Shown piece by piece: positions 1-8,782 of a DNA stretch of 64,000 nt (its first letter is position 1; each line of letters opens with the position of its first letter). Position numbers and translations under genes: made by a program. A model generated the notes under the pieces. It saw only the letters and a program-made list of their open reading frames with translations, was not told the origin of the DNA and did no database searches. The DNA comes from Hamadaea flava (GTDB lineage: Bacteria; Actinomycetota; Actinomycetes; Mycobacteriales; Micromonosporaceae): assembly GCF_024172085.1 (NCBI RefSeq), contig NZ_JAMZDZ010000001.1, forward strand, positions 5,704,001-5,768,000, given 5' to 3'.

Positions 1-1
1 G

Positions 2-181
2 CACGCGGCGTACCGGTGGGACTCCCGGCCGTTGTTCGTCCAGGCGATCAAGCTCGGCATGGAGCTGGCCGGGCGCTACGGCGGCCCGTGCCGTCCACCG
101 CGCCTACCCCTCGCGCCGGAGCTGCACGCACAGGTGACAGCCGACATGAAGAAGGCCCTGGGAGAGCCGGATGTTCAGTAA
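2..181 (+). CDS. DapA/N-acetylneuraminate-lyase family protein, C-terminal end (partial)
   Basis: Only the last 59 codons are in the window; the 5' part lies to the left. The visible end (AAYRWDSRPLFVQAIKLGME, then a Pro-rich stretch and a helical tail) looks like the C-terminal helices of the dihydrodipicolinate-synthase superfamily. The stop at 179-181 overlaps the start of the proline racemase gene by 11 bp, so the two are co-translated. In other bacteria a DapA-like enzyme next to a 4-hydroxyproline epimerase is often the pyrroline-4-hydroxy-2-carboxylate deaminase of hydroxyproline breakdown. That role is inferred from context, since the catalytic Lys and Tyr are outside the window. Confidence 0.75.
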   Translation, partial: HAAYRWDSRPLFVQAIKLGMELAGRYGGPCRPPRLPLAPELHAQVTADMKKALGEPDVQ

Positions 182-1172
182 GAAGGTCTTTCACGCGGTC
201 GACTCGCATACCGAGGGCATGCCGACCCGGGTCATCACCGGCGGCGTCGGCGTCTTCCCCGGCGCGACGATGGCCGAACGCCGCCTGTTCGGCATCAAGG
301 AACGCGACGATCTGCGGAAATTGCTCATGTGCGAGCCGCGTGGGCATTCCGCGATGTCCGGCGCCATCCTGCAGCCGCCGGCCCGGCCGGACGCCGACTG
401 GGGTGTCCTCTATATAGAGGTGTCCGGATGGCTGCCGATGTGTGGCCACGGCACCATCGGCGTCGCGACCGTCCTGGTCGAAACCGGAATGGTCGAGGTG
501 GTCGAGCCGGTCACCACCATCCGGCTCGACACCCCCGCCGGCCTGGTGGTGGCCCAGGTCGAGGTCCGCGCGGGTCGCGCGGTGGGGGTCACCATCCGCA
601 ACGTCCCCTCCTTCCTGCATTCCCAAGATGTCCGCCTGGAGGTGCCGGGCCTGGGAGAGGTGGTCGTCGACATCGCCTTCGGCGGCAACTTCTACGCGTT
701 GCTGCCGGCCGAACAGTTGGGTCTGCCGGTGACCCGGGAGAACATCCCGGAGCTGCTCGGCAAGGGGCTGAAGATCATGGACGCCGTCATGGAACAGGCG
801 CCACCGACGCACCCCGTCGACTCCGCGATCGACGACTGCCGCCACGTCATCGCGTACCAGTCGGGAGAAGACGGCGCCGACGCGCGGGCCGCGACGCTGA
901 TCCACCCGGGCTGGGTGGACCGCTCGCCGTGCGGGACCGGGACGAGCGCGCGGATGGCGCAGCTGTACGCCCGCGGCGAGCTGGCGCTGGACCAGCCGTT
1001 CGTGAACGAGTCGCCGCTGGGCACGCGGTTCACCGGCCGGCTGGTGGAGCAGACCACGGTCGGCGACCTGACCGCGGTCGTGCCCACCGTGACCGGCCGG
1101 GCCTGGATCACCGGGACCGCCCAGTACCTGCTGGACCCGACCGATCCGTTCCCTGCGGGGTTCGAGCTCTGA
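171..1172 (+). CDS. Proline racemase / 4-hydroxyproline epimerase family protein
   Basis: A 333-residue protein of normal family length. Both catalytic cysteines of the cofactor-independent racemases are present: Cys91 in MCGHGTIG and Cys254 in DRSPCGTGTS. The pair of thiols acts as the two acid/base groups that invert the alpha carbon. A racemase/epimerase with both Cys differs from the related hydroxyproline dehydratases, in which one Cys is replaced. The N-terminal DSHTEGMPTR is also typical. The start ATG overlaps the stop of the DapA-like gene by 11 bp. The pairing favours trans-4-hydroxy-L-proline C2-epimerisation (hydroxyproline catabolism, cytosolic) over proline racemisation, but substrate cannot be read from sequence. 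Confidence 0.88.
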   Translation: MFSKKVFHAVDSHTEGMPTRVITGGVGVFPGATMAERRLFGIKERDDLRKLLMCEPRGHSAMSGAILQPPARPDADWGVLYIEVSGWLPMCGHGTIGVATVLVETGMVEVVEPVTTIRLDTPAGLVVAQVEVRAGRAVGVTIRNVPSFLHSQDVRLEVPGLGEVVVDIAFGGNFYALLPAEQLGLPVTRENIPELLGKGLKIMDAVMEQAPPTHPVDSAIDDCRHVIAYQSGEDGADARAATLIHPGWVDRSPCGTGTSARMAQLYARGELALDQPFVNESPLGTRFTGRLVEQTTVGDLTAVVPTVTGRAWITGTAQYLLDPTDPFPAGFEL

Positions 1173-1283
1173 CGGGTTCAGCCGAGCGGCGGGCGCGGTA
1201 CGACGGGAGGGTCGGCCGCGCCCGCTTCCTTTACCCTGTCCTTCATTTGCGCGGGGGACTCTTTTGGGGAGGGAGAAGTCTCG

Positions 1284-1622
1284 ATGAACTCGATGGCGGA
1301 TTGGATCGGTTTCACCATGGCGCTGCTCGGCGCCGTGCTCGTGCTCGCCGGCGCGACCCTGATCTTCCTGCACGCCCGGGGCCAGCTGCGGCCCACCAGC
1401 ACCTTCGGCGCCGACACGACGGTCACTTCGGCGGCCGCGCCGGAGGCCAGCGGCTTCGGCTTCGTCCGGCGGGTCTTCAAGGCCGTCCGGTCGCTGCCCG
1501 ACGCCGACCACCTCATCGCCTGGGGCCTGGTCCTGCTGATCCTCGGCGCCCTGGCAGCCGGTGCCATCAAGTTCGGCATCGCGTTTGAGCTGGGCACATT
1601 CAATACGAACGTTATTCGGTGA
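1284..1622 (+). CDS. Small two-helix membrane protein, unknown function
   Basis: A 112-residue protein with two clear hydrophobic segments, about residues 7-29 and 77-99, joined by a polar, Ala/Thr-rich loop with a short basic patch (FVRRVFKAVR). The ATG follows a GGGAGGGAGAAG ribosome site, which supports the start. I do not recognise a domain. It is transcribed alone: 111 bp separate it from the racemase gene and two strong hairpins follow its stop. Positive-inside reasoning suggests both ends are outside or both inside the membrane with the basic loop cytoplasmic; this is inference. Confidence 0.65.
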   Translation: MNSMADWIGFTMALLGAVLVLAGATLIFLHARGQLRPTSTFGADTTVTSAAAPEASGFGFVRRVFKAVRSLPDADHLIAWGLVLLILGALAAGAIKFGIAFELGTFNTNVIR

Positions 1623-1629
1623 TGCGTTC

Positions 1630-1653
1630 CCCGCACCTGCTCACAGGTGCGGG
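1630..1653 (+). terminator. Hairpin, 10-bp perfect stem
   Basis: CCCGCACCTG pairs with CAGGTGCGGG across a 4-nt CTCA loop, starting 8 nt after the stop of the small membrane protein. There is no T-run, as is common for actinobacterial terminators. Confidence 0.7.
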
Positions 1654-1671
1654 ACCGGCGCGTCCAAGGCA

Positions 1672-1698
1672 CCCCACGCGTCCTGGTGACGCGTGGGG
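1672..1698 (+). terminator. Second hairpin, 10-bp perfect stem
   Basis: CCCCACGCGT pairs with ACGCGTGGGG across a 7-nt loop, 18 bp after the first hairpin. The tandem pair isolates the cytochrome oxidase gene from upstream transcription. Confidence 0.65.
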
Positions 1699-1802
1699 GA
1701 CTATTCTGCGTCCGTGGTACGCCCCGCCGATGATCCGCTCACCCTCGCGGATGGTGGGACGCCCGAACAACACCAGCTGGTGAACAGCACAGGAGGCCGC
1801 TC

Positions 1803-3494
1803 GTGACAACCGTCGCACCGAAGCCGATCGAGACCAGGCAGTGGCCGGTCCGACCGAACGTCAAGGGCTCGGCGATCGCACGGATCATCCGAACGACCGA
1901 CGCGAAGCAGATCGGGATCATGTACCTGATCACGGCCTTCGCCTTCTTCATGATCGGTGGCCTGATGGCCCTGCTCATGCGGACCGAGTTGGCCCGCCCG
2001 GGGCTGCAGTTCCTCTCCCCGGAGCAGTTCAACCAGCTGTTCACCATGCACGGCACGATCATGCTGCTGTTCTTCGCGACGCCGATCGTCTTCGCGTTCG
2101 CGAACTTCATCGTCCCGATTCAGATCGGCGCGCCGGACGTCAGCTTCCCGCGGCTGAACGCGTTCGCGTACTGGCTGTATCTGTTCGGCGGAACGCTGGC
2201 CGTGGCGGGCTTCATCACGCCGGGCGGCGCCGCCGACTTCGGCTGGTTCGCGTACGCCCCGCTGAACGACGCCATCAACTCGCCCGGCCCGGGCGGTGAC
2301 ATGTGGATCGTCGGTCTGGCGATCTCCGGTCTGGGCACGATCCTCGGCGCCGTGAACATGGTCACCACGATCCTGACCCTGCGCGCGCCCGGCATGACGA
2401 TGTTCCGGCTCTCGATCTTCACCTGGAACATCCTGGTGACCTCGCTGCTGGTGCTGATGGTCTTCCCGCTGCTGGCCGCCGCGCTGTTCGCACTGCTGGC
2501 CGACCGCCGGCTCGGGGCGCACGTGTTCGACGCCTCCACCAACGGCCCGATGCTCTGGCAGCACCTGTTCTGGTTCTTCGGCCACCCCGAGGTGTACATC
2601 GTCGCGCTGCCGTTCTTCGGCATCATCAGCGAGGTCATCCCGGTGTTCAGCCGCAAGCCGCTGTTCGGCTACAAGGGCATGGTGCTGGCGACGCTGTCCA
2701 TCGCGGCGCTGTCGATGAGCGTGTGGGCGCACCACATGTTCGTCACCGGCCAGGTCCTGCTGCCGTTCTTCTCGTTCCTGAGCTTCATGATCGCGGTGCC
2801 GACCGGTATGAAGTTCTTCAACTGGATCGGGTCGATGTGGCGAGGCCAGGTCACCTTCGAGTCACCGATGCTGTTCGCCATCGGCTTCCTCGTGACCTTC
2901 CTCTTCGGTGGTCTGTCGGGTGTGCTGCTGGCGAGCCCGCCGCTGGACTTCCAGGTGTCCGACTCGTACTTCGTCGTCGCGCACTTCCACTACGTGCTGT
3001 TCGGCACGATCGTCTTCGCCGTCTACGCCGGGATCTACTTCTGGTTCCCGAAGATGTTCGGCCGGATGCTCGACGAGCGGTTGGGCAAGCTGCACTTCTG
3101 GCTGACGACGATCGGCTTCCACGGCACGTTCCTCGTGCAGCACTGGCTTGGCGCGGAGGGCTTCCCCCGCCGATACGCCGACTACCTGCCGTCGGACGGG
3201 TTCACCACGCTGAACACGATCTCCACCATCGGCGCGTACGTGCTGGGCATCTCCACGCTGCCGTTCCTCTACAACGTGTGGAAGTCCTACCGGGCCGGTG
3301 AGCGGGTGACGGTGAACGACCCGTGGGGCCACGGCAACTCGCTGGAGTGGGCGACCTCGTCCCCGCCGCCGCTGCGCAACTTCGACACGATGCCGCGCAT
3401 CCGCTCGGAGCGGCCCGCCTTCGACGCGAAGTTCCCGCACCTGGCGCTCAACACGACGGTCACGACGCCGAAGGCGTTGCAGCCCGAGGAGTGA
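1803..3494 (+). CDS. ctaD: Cytochrome c oxidase subunit I (aa3-type)
   Basis: A 563-residue polytopic inner-membrane protein, the catalytic subunit of the haem-copper terminal oxidase. All metal-ligand motifs are visible: His83 (TMHGT, haem a), His261 and Tyr265 in GHPEVY (CuB and its cross-linked Tyr), His310/His311 in AHHMF (CuB), and His394 and His396 in AHFHY (haem a3 and haem a). The GTG start at 1803 is preceded by CAGGAGG at good spacing. The gene is alone, without ctaC, ctaE or ctaF beside it, as is usual in actinobacteria where ctaD is often separate. Hairpins bound the unit on both sides. Confidence 0.98.
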   Translation: MTTVAPKPIETRQWPVRPNVKGSAIARIIRTTDAKQIGIMYLITAFAFFMIGGLMALLMRTELARPGLQFLSPEQFNQLFTMHGTIMLLFFATPIVFAFANFIVPIQIGAPDVSFPRLNAFAYWLYLFGGTLAVAGFITPGGAADFGWFAYAPLNDAINSPGPGGDMWIVGLAISGLGTILGAVNMVTTILTLRAPGMTMFRLSIFTWNILVTSLLVLMVFPLLAAALFALLADRRLGAHVFDASTNGPMLWQHLFWFFGHPEVYIVALPFFGIISEVIPVFSRKPLFGYKGMVLATLSIAALSMSVWAHHMFVTGQVLLPFFSFLSFMIAVPTGMKFFNWIGSMWRGQVTFESPMLFAIGFLVTFLFGGLSGVLLASPPLDFQVSDSYFVVAHFHYVLFGTIVFAVYAGIYFWFPKMFGRMLDERLGKLHFWLTTIGFHGTFLVQHWLGAEGFPRRYADYLPSDGFTTLNTISTIGAYVLGISTLPFLYNVWKSYRAGERVTVNDPWGHGNSLEWATSSPPPLRNFDTMPRIRSERPAFDAKFPHLALNTTVTTPKALQPEE

Positions 3495-3515
3495 CCTGCT
3501 TCACGCTTCACGCAC

Positions 3516-3537
3516 GAGCCCCGCTTCGGCGGGGCTC
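3516..3537 (+). terminator. ctaD terminator, UUCG-loop hairpin
   Basis: GAGCCCCGC pairs with GCGGGGCTC around a TTCG tetraloop, 21 nt after the ctaD stop; the sequence continues TTC. Confidence 0.8.
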
Positions 3538-3579
3538 TTCGCGTTCTGGGGGGCGTTCCCGGCTGGGGCTTAGCGGGGC

Positions 3580-3637
3580 CGGATCAGGGATGTGGGTCGA
3601 ATTCATGCGCCGAGTTGCGGCCCACATCCCTGATCCG
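3580..3637. repeat. Repeat family A, copy 1 (long inverted repeat)
   Basis: A perfect 17-bp inverted repeat (CGGATCAGGGATGTGGG and its complement) around a 24-bp spacer. The left arm continues into GTCGAAT, the core shared with copies at about 10.67 and 14.54 kb. It lies between convergent genes (ctaD and the MFS exporter). Confidence 0.75.
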
Positions 3638-3683
3638 ACGGGTACGGACTCAGGCCGGGAGACCTTTCCGAGTCCGGTCGGCA

Positions 3684-3717
3684 AAGCGCCGCGCACTTGG
3701 GAGGGTGCGCGGCGCTT
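3684..3717. terminator. Bidirectional hairpin, 13-bp perfect stem
   Basis: AAGCGCCGCGCAC pairs with GTGCGCGGCGCTT around an 8-nt loop. It sits 65 bp beyond the stop of the leftward MFS gene and could terminate both converging units. Confidence 0.7.
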
Positions 3718-3781
3718 GTTGTGCCCCCATGGCGCTCTACCCGCCCTGCTCAGGCGCTAAACCCGGTGGCGCTGAACCCGG

Positions 3782-5047
3782 TCAGGAGCTGTACGCGGAG
3801 GCGGGCTCCGTGACGGGCTCAGTGACCTGCGACACGGTGACCGGCTCTCCGGCGGTGTCCGGGGTCGCCAGCGGCTCCAGAGCGGGCGTCGGACGGCGGT
3901 AGAGCGGCAGGCTCGCCAGCACGACGAGGATGCCGGCCGCACCCACGGCGGCGAAGGCCCAGCCCGGCCCCGCGAAGTCCACGACGAACCCCGCGAACGG
4001 CGCGCCCAGGCTGACCCCGGCCGTCATCGCCGAGCCCTGGAGGCCCATCGCCTCGCCCCGGGAGGTCGCGGGGACGAGCCGGGTGATCGCCTCGTTGCCC
4101 GCCGTGATCGACGGCGCGCAGAGCAGCCCGGCCGGGATGAGCAGAACGCACAGCCACAGCCAGTTGGGCGAGAGTCCGATCGGGATGGTGAGCAGACCCA
4201 TGACGGCCACCAGCGCCAGCGGCGAGAACGGCCGGTGCAGTGCGCCGTAGATCAGCGCGCCGAGCAGCGAGTACGCGCACCACAGGGCGATCACGAGCCC
4301 GGTGGACGAGGTCGCGTCGGCTTCACGGAGGATGCCGACGACGGCCATGTCGGTGCCACTGAGGATGACGGTCATGCCGGTCGCGGTGGCGAGCACAGCG
4401 AGCACCGGCCCCCGCAACCACTGCCGCCGCGGGATCCTGACCTGTTCCGCGGCCGCCTCTTCGGCTTCGGACCGCATCGGCGGGTTGAGCCAGTAGACCC
4501 CGACGGCCGCCAGCACCATCGCCGCACCGAGGACGTACATGGTGAGCGTGGAGGACAGCGCGGTCGCTCCGGCCACCGCCACCGCCGGACCGACCATGAA
4601 GGACAGTTCCACGCCCATCGAGTCCAGGGCGAACGCCGGTCGCCGCTGGTCGTCCGGGACGAGCGCGGAGATCGACTGCCGGACCAGGCCGAAGATCGGG
4701 ATGGCGAAGAGCCCGGCGAAGGCCGCCGCCACCAGGAGCCCGGCGTATCCGAGGGTCGGGGCGAACAACCAGATGACCAGCTGCGCCCCACCGGTGATGG
4801 CCATCACTCGGCGTACGCCGCCGCGGTCGAGCATCCGGCCCATCAGCGGGGACGAGACGGCGGCCGCGATCGTGTAGACCGTCGTCACCAGACCGGCCGC
4901 ACCGTAACTGTGGTGCAGGGTCAGCACGGTGTGCAGGGTGAACGAGATGCCGATCGCCGTCATCGGGATACGGGCGATCAGCCCGAGCAGCAGGATCGGG
5001 CGTACGCCGGGCAGGGCGAGGACGTGGCGGTAAGGTGTGAGGCTCAT
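3782..5047 (-). CDS. MFS transporter
   Basis: A 421-residue membrane protein with about 12 hydrophobic helices in two halves split by a polar loop (around residues 195-215, rich in Glu and Arg). The MFS loop motif appears as GRMLDRGGVRRV after helix 2. The C-terminal tail is Thr/Pro/Val-rich and cytoplasmic by prediction. It most resembles drug or metabolite exporters, with no substrate indicated. It is transcribed divergently from the dimethylargininase-like gene with 59 bp between them, and ends against a bidirectional hairpin shared with ctaD. Confidence 0.85.
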   Translation of the reverse strand: MSLTPYRHVLALPGVRPILLLGLIARIPMTAIGISFTLHTVLTLHHSYGAAGLVTTVYTIAAAVSSPLMGRMLDRGGVRRVMAITGGAQLVIWLFAPTLGYAGLLVAAAFAGLFAIPIFGLVRQSISALVPDDQRRPAFALDSMGVELSFMVGPAVAVAGATALSSTLTMYVLGAAMVLAAVGVYWLNPPMRSEAEEAAAEQVRIPRRQWLRGPVLAVLATATGMTVILSGTDMAVVGILREADATSSTGLVIALWCAYSLLGALIYGALHRPFSPLALVAVMGLLTIPIGLSPNWLWLCVLLIPAGLLCAPSITAGNEAITRLVPATSRGEAMGLQGSAMTAGVSLGAPFAGFVVDFAGPGWAFAAVGAAGILVVLASLPLYRRPTPALEPLATPDTAGEPVTVSQVTEPVTEPASAYSS

Positions 5048-5093
5048 AGCGCTCCTATCATGCCCGGCGAGTGTGACAAGACCGCAAGCCGAA

Positions 5094-5099
5094 TACCAT
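5094..5099 (+). promoter_or_regulatory. -10 box (TACCAT) for a leaderless transcript
   Basis: TACCAT lies exactly 7 nt before the ATG at 5107, with TGTGAC about 16 bp upstream as a possible -35. No ribosome site is present, which fits a leaderless start. Confidence 0.45.
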
Positions 5100-5106
5100 C
5101 CGGGTC

Positions 5107-5943
5107 ATGGCTGATTTCGGTGTCCGCTCCTCCGTCTCCGACCTGCGCCGGGCTGCGCTGCGACGGCCCGCCACGACCGGCGACTTCGCCGGGGCGGGCT
5201 GGCGGATCCCCGACCCCGACCTCCTCGTCCGCCAGCACGACGGGTTCGCCCAGCTGCTCACCGACCTGGGTGTGCGGGTGGATCTGTTGCCTGCGGCGCC
5301 CGAGCAGGTCGACGCGGTGTTCGCCTACGATCCGGCGTTCGTCATCGGCTCCGGCGTCGTCGAGTTCCGTTCGGCCAAACCGGTACGCCGGAACGAAGGC
5401 GCGGAACTGGTCGCGGCGTTGGGCGTACCAGTGGTGGGAAAGCTGGCCGAAGACTCCGTGATGGACGGCGGCGACGTGTGCTGGGTCGCCCGTGACCTGG
5501 TCGTCGCGGCGCGGGGCTATCGCACGAACCAGCGGGCCCACGATCAGCTGCGCGCGTGGCTGGCGGCCGAGGGGCAGGAGCTGGTGTCCGTCGACCTGCC
5601 GCACGACCGCGGGCCGGCGCACGTGTTGCACCTGATGTCGGGCATCTCACCGATCGCCGACGACCTGGCCGTGGTGTATCCGAAGATCATGCCGGTGCCG
5701 CTGCTCCAGCTGCTGGCCGAGCGGGGGATCGCGACCGTCGAGGTGGACGACGCGGAGTACGAGACGCTGGGCTGCAACATCCTCGCCGTCCGGCCGGGCG
5801 TCGTGGTGATCTTCGCGGGTAACCCGCGGACCACGGCAGCCCTGCGTGCACGGGGCGTCGAGGTGCACGAGGCCGACGCGAGCGAGCTGGCCAAGGGCGA
5901 CGGCGGCCCGACCTGCCTGACACGTCCGCTGCTGCGCGCCTGA
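5107..5943 (+). CDS. Dimethylargininase / amidinotransferase-fold hydrolase
   Basis: A 278-residue guanidino-modifying-superfamily protein. The catalytic set of the dimethylarginine dimethylaminohydrolase (DDAH) and arginine-deiminase fold can be seen: DGGD at 120-123, His175 in VLHLMS, and the nucleophile Cys270 in GGPTCLTRP near the C-terminus. GCNILAVRPG at 222-231 is the usual strand before the active site. The size matches DDAH (citrulline plus dimethylamine from methylated arginines) rather than the larger arginine deiminases; some relatives act on other guanidines, so substrate is uncertain. The ATG is chosen because it sits 7 nt after a TACCAT box. It is followed 18 bp later by nicotinamidase. 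Confidence 0.82.
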   Translation: MADFGVRSSVSDLRRAALRRPATTGDFAGAGWRIPDPDLLVRQHDGFAQLLTDLGVRVDLLPAAPEQVDAVFAYDPAFVIGSGVVEFRSAKPVRRNEGAELVAALGVPVVGKLAEDSVMDGGDVCWVARDLVVAARGYRTNQRAHDQLRAWLAAEGQELVSVDLPHDRGPAHVLHLMSGISPIADDLAVVYPKIMPVPLLQLLAERGIATVEVDDAEYETLGCNILAVRPGVVVIFAGNPRTTAALRARGVEVHEADASELAKGDGGPTCLTRPLLRA

Positions 5944-5961
5944 TAGTGCGATCATTGGGTG

Positions 5962-6492
5962 ATGAGCCGTGCGCTGATCATCGTGGACGTGCAGAACGAC
6001 TTCTGCGAAGGCGGTTCGCTGGCCGTCACCGGCGGCGAGCAGGTCGCCCGCGACATCTCCGCGACGCTGGCCGGACCGAACGACTACGACCACGTCGTGG
6101 CGACGAAGGACTACCACGTCGACCCGGGCGCCCACTTCGAGGAGTGGCCGGCGCACTGCGTGGCCGGGACGTTCGGCGCCGAGTTCCACCCCGAGCTGGA
6201 GACGGAGAAGGTCGAGGCCGTCTTCCTGAAAGGCCAGGAGGCGGCGGCGTACTCGGGCTTCGAGGGGGTCGCCAACGGCATCGGGCTCGCCGCCTGGCTA
6301 CGGATGCGGAACGTGACAGAAGTGGACGTCGTCGGCATCGCCACCGACTACTGCGTACGCGCGACGGCGTTGGACGCGGTGCGGGAAGGCTTCGACACGA
6401 CCGTGCTGCTGGGGCTTACCGCTGCCGTCGCTTCTTCCTCGCGCGAGACCGCACTCGCGGATCTGTCGCAGGCTGGAGTCGCCGTCTCATGA
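5962..6492 (+). CDS. pncA: Nicotinamidase (isochorismatase-fold)
   Basis: A 176-residue cysteine hydrolase. It shows the N-terminal DVQNDF with the catalytic Asp, a Lys in the FLKGQE strand, and the nucleophile Cys in the ATDYCVRATA motif. These make the Asp-Lys-Cys triad that converts nicotinamide to nicotinate. The metal-site histidine region (KDYHVDPGAHF) is present too. ATG at 5962 is preferred; a GTG directly before it is also possible. The converging neighbour is nicotinate phosphoribosyltransferase, so the two form a nicotinamide-to-NAD salvage pair. The stop codon is inside the start of a 66-bp palindrome. Confidence 0.9.
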   Translation: MSRALIIVDVQNDFCEGGSLAVTGGEQVARDISATLAGPNDYDHVVATKDYHVDPGAHFEEWPAHCVAGTFGAEFHPELETEKVEAVFLKGQEAAAYSGFEGVANGIGLAAWLRMRNVTEVDVVGIATDYCVRATALDAVREGFDTTVLLGLTAAVASSSRETALADLSQAGVAVS

Positions 6493-6553
6493 TCATGGTC
6501 ACTTCCGTGTCGCCATGGCTCGCCATGGCGACGTGGAAATGACCCTGATCATG
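6488..6553. terminator. 66-bp near-perfect palindrome between pncA and pncB
   Basis: A 31-bp stem (only two mismatches and two G-U pairs) closes on a CTCG loop. The outer arms read CATGATCA/TGATCATG and the inner arms GTCGCCATGG/CCATGGCGAC. It begins over the pncA stop and ends 27 bp from the pncB stop, so it probably terminates both converging genes. Confidence 0.7.
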
Positions 6554-6579
6554 GCGGGTCCTGCGGCTCTTTCGGCCGT

Positions 6580-7866
6580 TCAGGCAGTTACGAAGGTGAC
6601 CGGGATGGCCGGGTCGCCGGCCGACAGCTTCAGCCCCTCCCAGGGGATCGAGACGAGGTTCTGCCGCAGGTGCTCGCGCGACTCGTCCAGGGTCGGCGAC
6701 TCGGCGATCTTGCCGCCCACGACGTACGCCCGCTGGAGGAGCCGATCGTTCGGCTGGGCCTCGGGAGCGCCCTGCGAGCAGACGATCTCCTCGGTCGCCG
6801 TGCCGGTCGGCTTGTGGCGGCGTACGACGGTTTTGCGGCCGCCGACGGTCGCCTTGTTCTCCGACCGCTTCACGACCGGGCGACCGGCCACCTCGACCAG
6901 CTTGTAGACCAGCCCGGCGGTGGGCGCGCCGGAGCCGACGACGACGGCCGTGCCCGCGCCGTACGCGTCGACCGGCTCGGCCGCGAGGGCGGCGATGGCG
7001 TACTCGTCGAGGTCGCCGCTGACGATGATCTTCACATCGGGTGCGCCCAGCTCGTCCAGCAGTTGCCGGGACTGGTGAGCCAGCACCGACAGGTCGCCGG
7101 AGTCGATGCGGATCGCCCGCAGCGTCGGGCCGGCCACCGCGACCGCGTTGCGGATGCCCTGCGCGATGTCATAGGTGTCGACCAGCAGCGTCGTCTCGGT
7201 GCCCAGCGCGGCGACCTGGGACGCGAAGGCGGTCGTCTCGTCGTCGTGGAGCAGCGTGAACGCGTGCGCGGCCGTGCCCGCCGTCGGCACGCCGTACCGC
7301 AGGCCGGCGGCGAGATTCGAGGTCGACGCGAACCCCGCCAGGTACGCCGCCCGTGCGGACGCCACGGCCGCCTCTTCGTGCGTACGCCGAGAGCCCATCT
7401 CGATGATCGGGCGACCGCGGGCGGCGGTCACCATCCGGGCGGCGGCGGCCGCGATCGCGCTGTCGTGGTTGAGCACGCTCAGGATCAGCGTCTCCAGCAC
7501 GACGCATTCGGCGAAGGTGCCGCTGACGGTCAGGATCGGCGAACCCGGGAAGAACAGCTCGCCTTCGGCGTACCCGTCGATGTCGCCGGTGAACTTGTAG
7601 TCGGCGAGCCAGTCGCCGGTGGCCCGGTCGACGATGCCCCGGTCGACCAGGTAGGCGATCTCGTCCGGATCGAACGTGAACCGGGCGATCAGTTCCATCA
7701 GCCGGCCGGTCCCGGCGACCACGCCGTAGCGGCGGCCGTTGGGCAGCCGGCGGCCGAATGCCTCGAAGACGCACGGCCGTTCGGCCGTCCCGTCCCGCAG
7801 CGCGGCGCTGACCATGGTGAGTTCGTACTGGTCGGTGAGGAGCCCGGGTGATCCACGCACGCTCAC
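6580..7866 (-). CDS. pncB: Nicotinate phosphoribosyltransferase
   Basis: A 428-residue enzyme that makes nicotinate mononucleotide from nicotinate, PRPP and ATP. The N-terminal GLLTDQYELTMV and the YGVVAGTGRLME segment are family signatures. GSRRTHEEA, FTLLHDDE and IRIDSGDL mark the phosphoribosyltransferase barrel and PRPP site. I start the gene at GTG 7866, just before the conserved N-terminus; the open frame continues upstream but would run into clpS. The gene is divergent from clpS and converges on pncA. In M. tuberculosis pncB1 (Rv1330c) has the same position next to clpS. Confidence 0.93.
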   Translation of the reverse strand: MSVRGSPGLLTDQYELTMVSAALRDGTAERPCVFEAFGRRLPNGRRYGVVAGTGRLMELIARFTFDPDEIAYLVDRGIVDRATGDWLADYKFTGDIDGYAEGELFFPGSPILTVSGTFAECVVLETLILSVLNHDSAIAAAAARMVTAARGRPIIEMGSRRTHEEAAVASARAAYLAGFASTSNLAAGLRYGVPTAGTAAHAFTLLHDDETTAFASQVAALGTETTLLVDTYDIAQGIRNAVAVAGPTLRAIRIDSGDLSVLAHQSRQLLDELGAPDVKIIVSGDLDEYAIAALAAEPVDAYGAGTAVVVGSGAPTAGLVYKLVEVAGRPVVKRSENKATVGGRKTVVRRHKPTGTATEEIVCSQGAPEAQPNDRLLQRAYVVGGKIAESPTLDESREHLRQNLVSIPWEGLKLSAGDPAIPVTFVTA

Positions 7867-7923
7867 AGCGTACGGGCACACACCCGGTCGCCGCCGGGAC
7901 GGTGAGATTCCGCGATCCCGTGG

Positions 7924-7929
7924 CAGGAT
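7924..7929 (+). promoter_or_regulatory. Possible -10 box (CAGGAT) of clpS
   Basis: CAGGAT stands 7 nt before the clpS ATG, the spacing seen at other leaderless starts here. The GGGGG that follows could instead act as a ribosome site, so this is weak. Confidence 0.3.
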
Positions 7930-7936
7930 GGGGGTC

Positions 7937-8227
7937 ATGACCACGCCCCAGATCCTGCCGGTGGAGCGGCCGGAGACTGCCGAAGAGCCGGAGTCATCCC
8001 GGCCGTGGGTCACGATCGTCCACGACGATCCTGTCAATCTCATGACATATGTCGTGTTTGTCTTTCAGAAGCTCTTCGGGTTCTCCCGCGAGACGGCGGA
8101 GACGCTGATGATGGATGTGCACACGAAGGGCAGGGCCATCGTGTCCAGTGGCGCGCGCGAGCGCATGGAGTACGACGCCGCCCGGCTGCACAGCTACGGT
8201 CTCTGGGCGACGGTTGACAAGCGGTGA
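7937..8227 (+). CDS. clpS: ATP-dependent Clp protease adaptor ClpS
   Basis: A 96-residue adaptor that delivers N-degron substrates to the Clp unfoldase. The core motifs are present: VTIVHDDPVNLMTYVVFVF (substrate pocket), the METLMMDVHTKG-type helix (here AETLMMDVHTKGRA) and the C-terminal HSYGLWATV strand. The ATG at 7937 gives normal length; an in-frame ATG three codons earlier is possible. It overlaps the next gene by 4 bp (GTGA), so they are translationally coupled. Gene order matches Rv1331-Rv1332 of M. tuberculosis. Confidence 0.95.
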   Translation: MTTPQILPVERPETAEEPESSRPWVTIVHDDPVNLMTYVVFVFQKLFGFSRETAETLMMDVHTKGRAIVSSGARERMEYDAARLHSYGLWATVDKR

Positions 8228-8739
8228 GTCTGTTCCGCCGGGATGGCGAGGAATGCGTCGCCACGCTCTCGCTCGATGAGGTGCGCGTCCTGCGCAGGGT
8301 CGCGTCCGAGGTCGTCGGCCTGCTGACCGAGGGTTTCGATCACTCCGACCCCGTGGTCGTACGCCTGTTCCCGACGGTCTATCCGGAGGATCCGGAGGAG
8401 GCCGCCGATTTCCGCCGGTTCACCGAGGGCGACCTCAAGACGAGCAAGATCGACCAGGCCGGTGCGGTGCTGGCGGCCCTGCCCGGCGAGGAAGAGCTGG
8501 AGCCGTCCGGTGCCGAGGTGCGGCTGGACTCCGAGGCGTCCGAGGCATGGCTGCGCGCCATCAACGACGTACGCCTCGCGATGGGCGTCCGCCTCGGGAT
8601 CACCGACGAGACCGACCTCGACGAGGAGCTGACCGAGGAGATCGAGCGCGACGTGCAGTCGGCTCGGGCCTTCCAGCTCTCCGTGTACGCGTACCTGGGG
8701 TATCTCCAGGAGTCGCTGCTCGACGCGATCATGAGGTAG
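8224..8739 (+). CDS. DUF2017 family protein
   Basis: A 171-residue acidic, largely helical soluble protein of the actinobacterial DUF2017 family, which commonly follows clpS (Rv1332 in M. tuberculosis). No catalytic motif can be seen. The N-terminal part has a short beta-like stretch and LDEVRVLRRVASEVVGLL, and the C-terminal helix is QLSVYAYLGYLQESLLDAI. GTG start overlaps the clpS stop. Function is unknown; coupling to clpS suggests a link to protein turnover, but that is only context. Confidence 0.85.
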   Translation: MSLFRRDGEECVATLSLDEVRVLRRVASEVVGLLTEGFDHSDPVVVRLFPTVYPEDPEEAADFRRFTEGDLKTSKIDQAGAVLAALPGEEELEPSGAEVRLDSEASEAWLRAINDVRLAMGVRLGITDETDLDEELTEEIERDVQSARAFQLSVYAYLGYLQESLLDAIMR

Positions 8740-8769
8740 CTCACGGTCCATCCGGAGGCCGTCGCCGGA

Positions 8770-8775
8770 TACGCT
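8770..8775 (+). promoter_or_regulatory. -10 box (TACGCT) for a leaderless transcript
   Basis: TACGCT ends exactly 7 nt before the GTG start of the M67 peptidase gene, with no ribosome site between. Confidence 0.4.
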
Positions 8776-8782
8776 TGGCGGT

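Noticed and set aside
48-1511. Long leftward open frame opposite the proline racemase
   Set aside because: It mirrors the rightward gene, is rich in Arg, Gly, Asp and His without domain features, and disappears as a gene candidate once the racemase is recognised.
3495-3781. Small gene in the gap between ctaD and the MFS exporter
   Set aside because: Open frames here are made of palindrome sequence (terminator, family A copy and a second hairpin) and lack a ribosome site.
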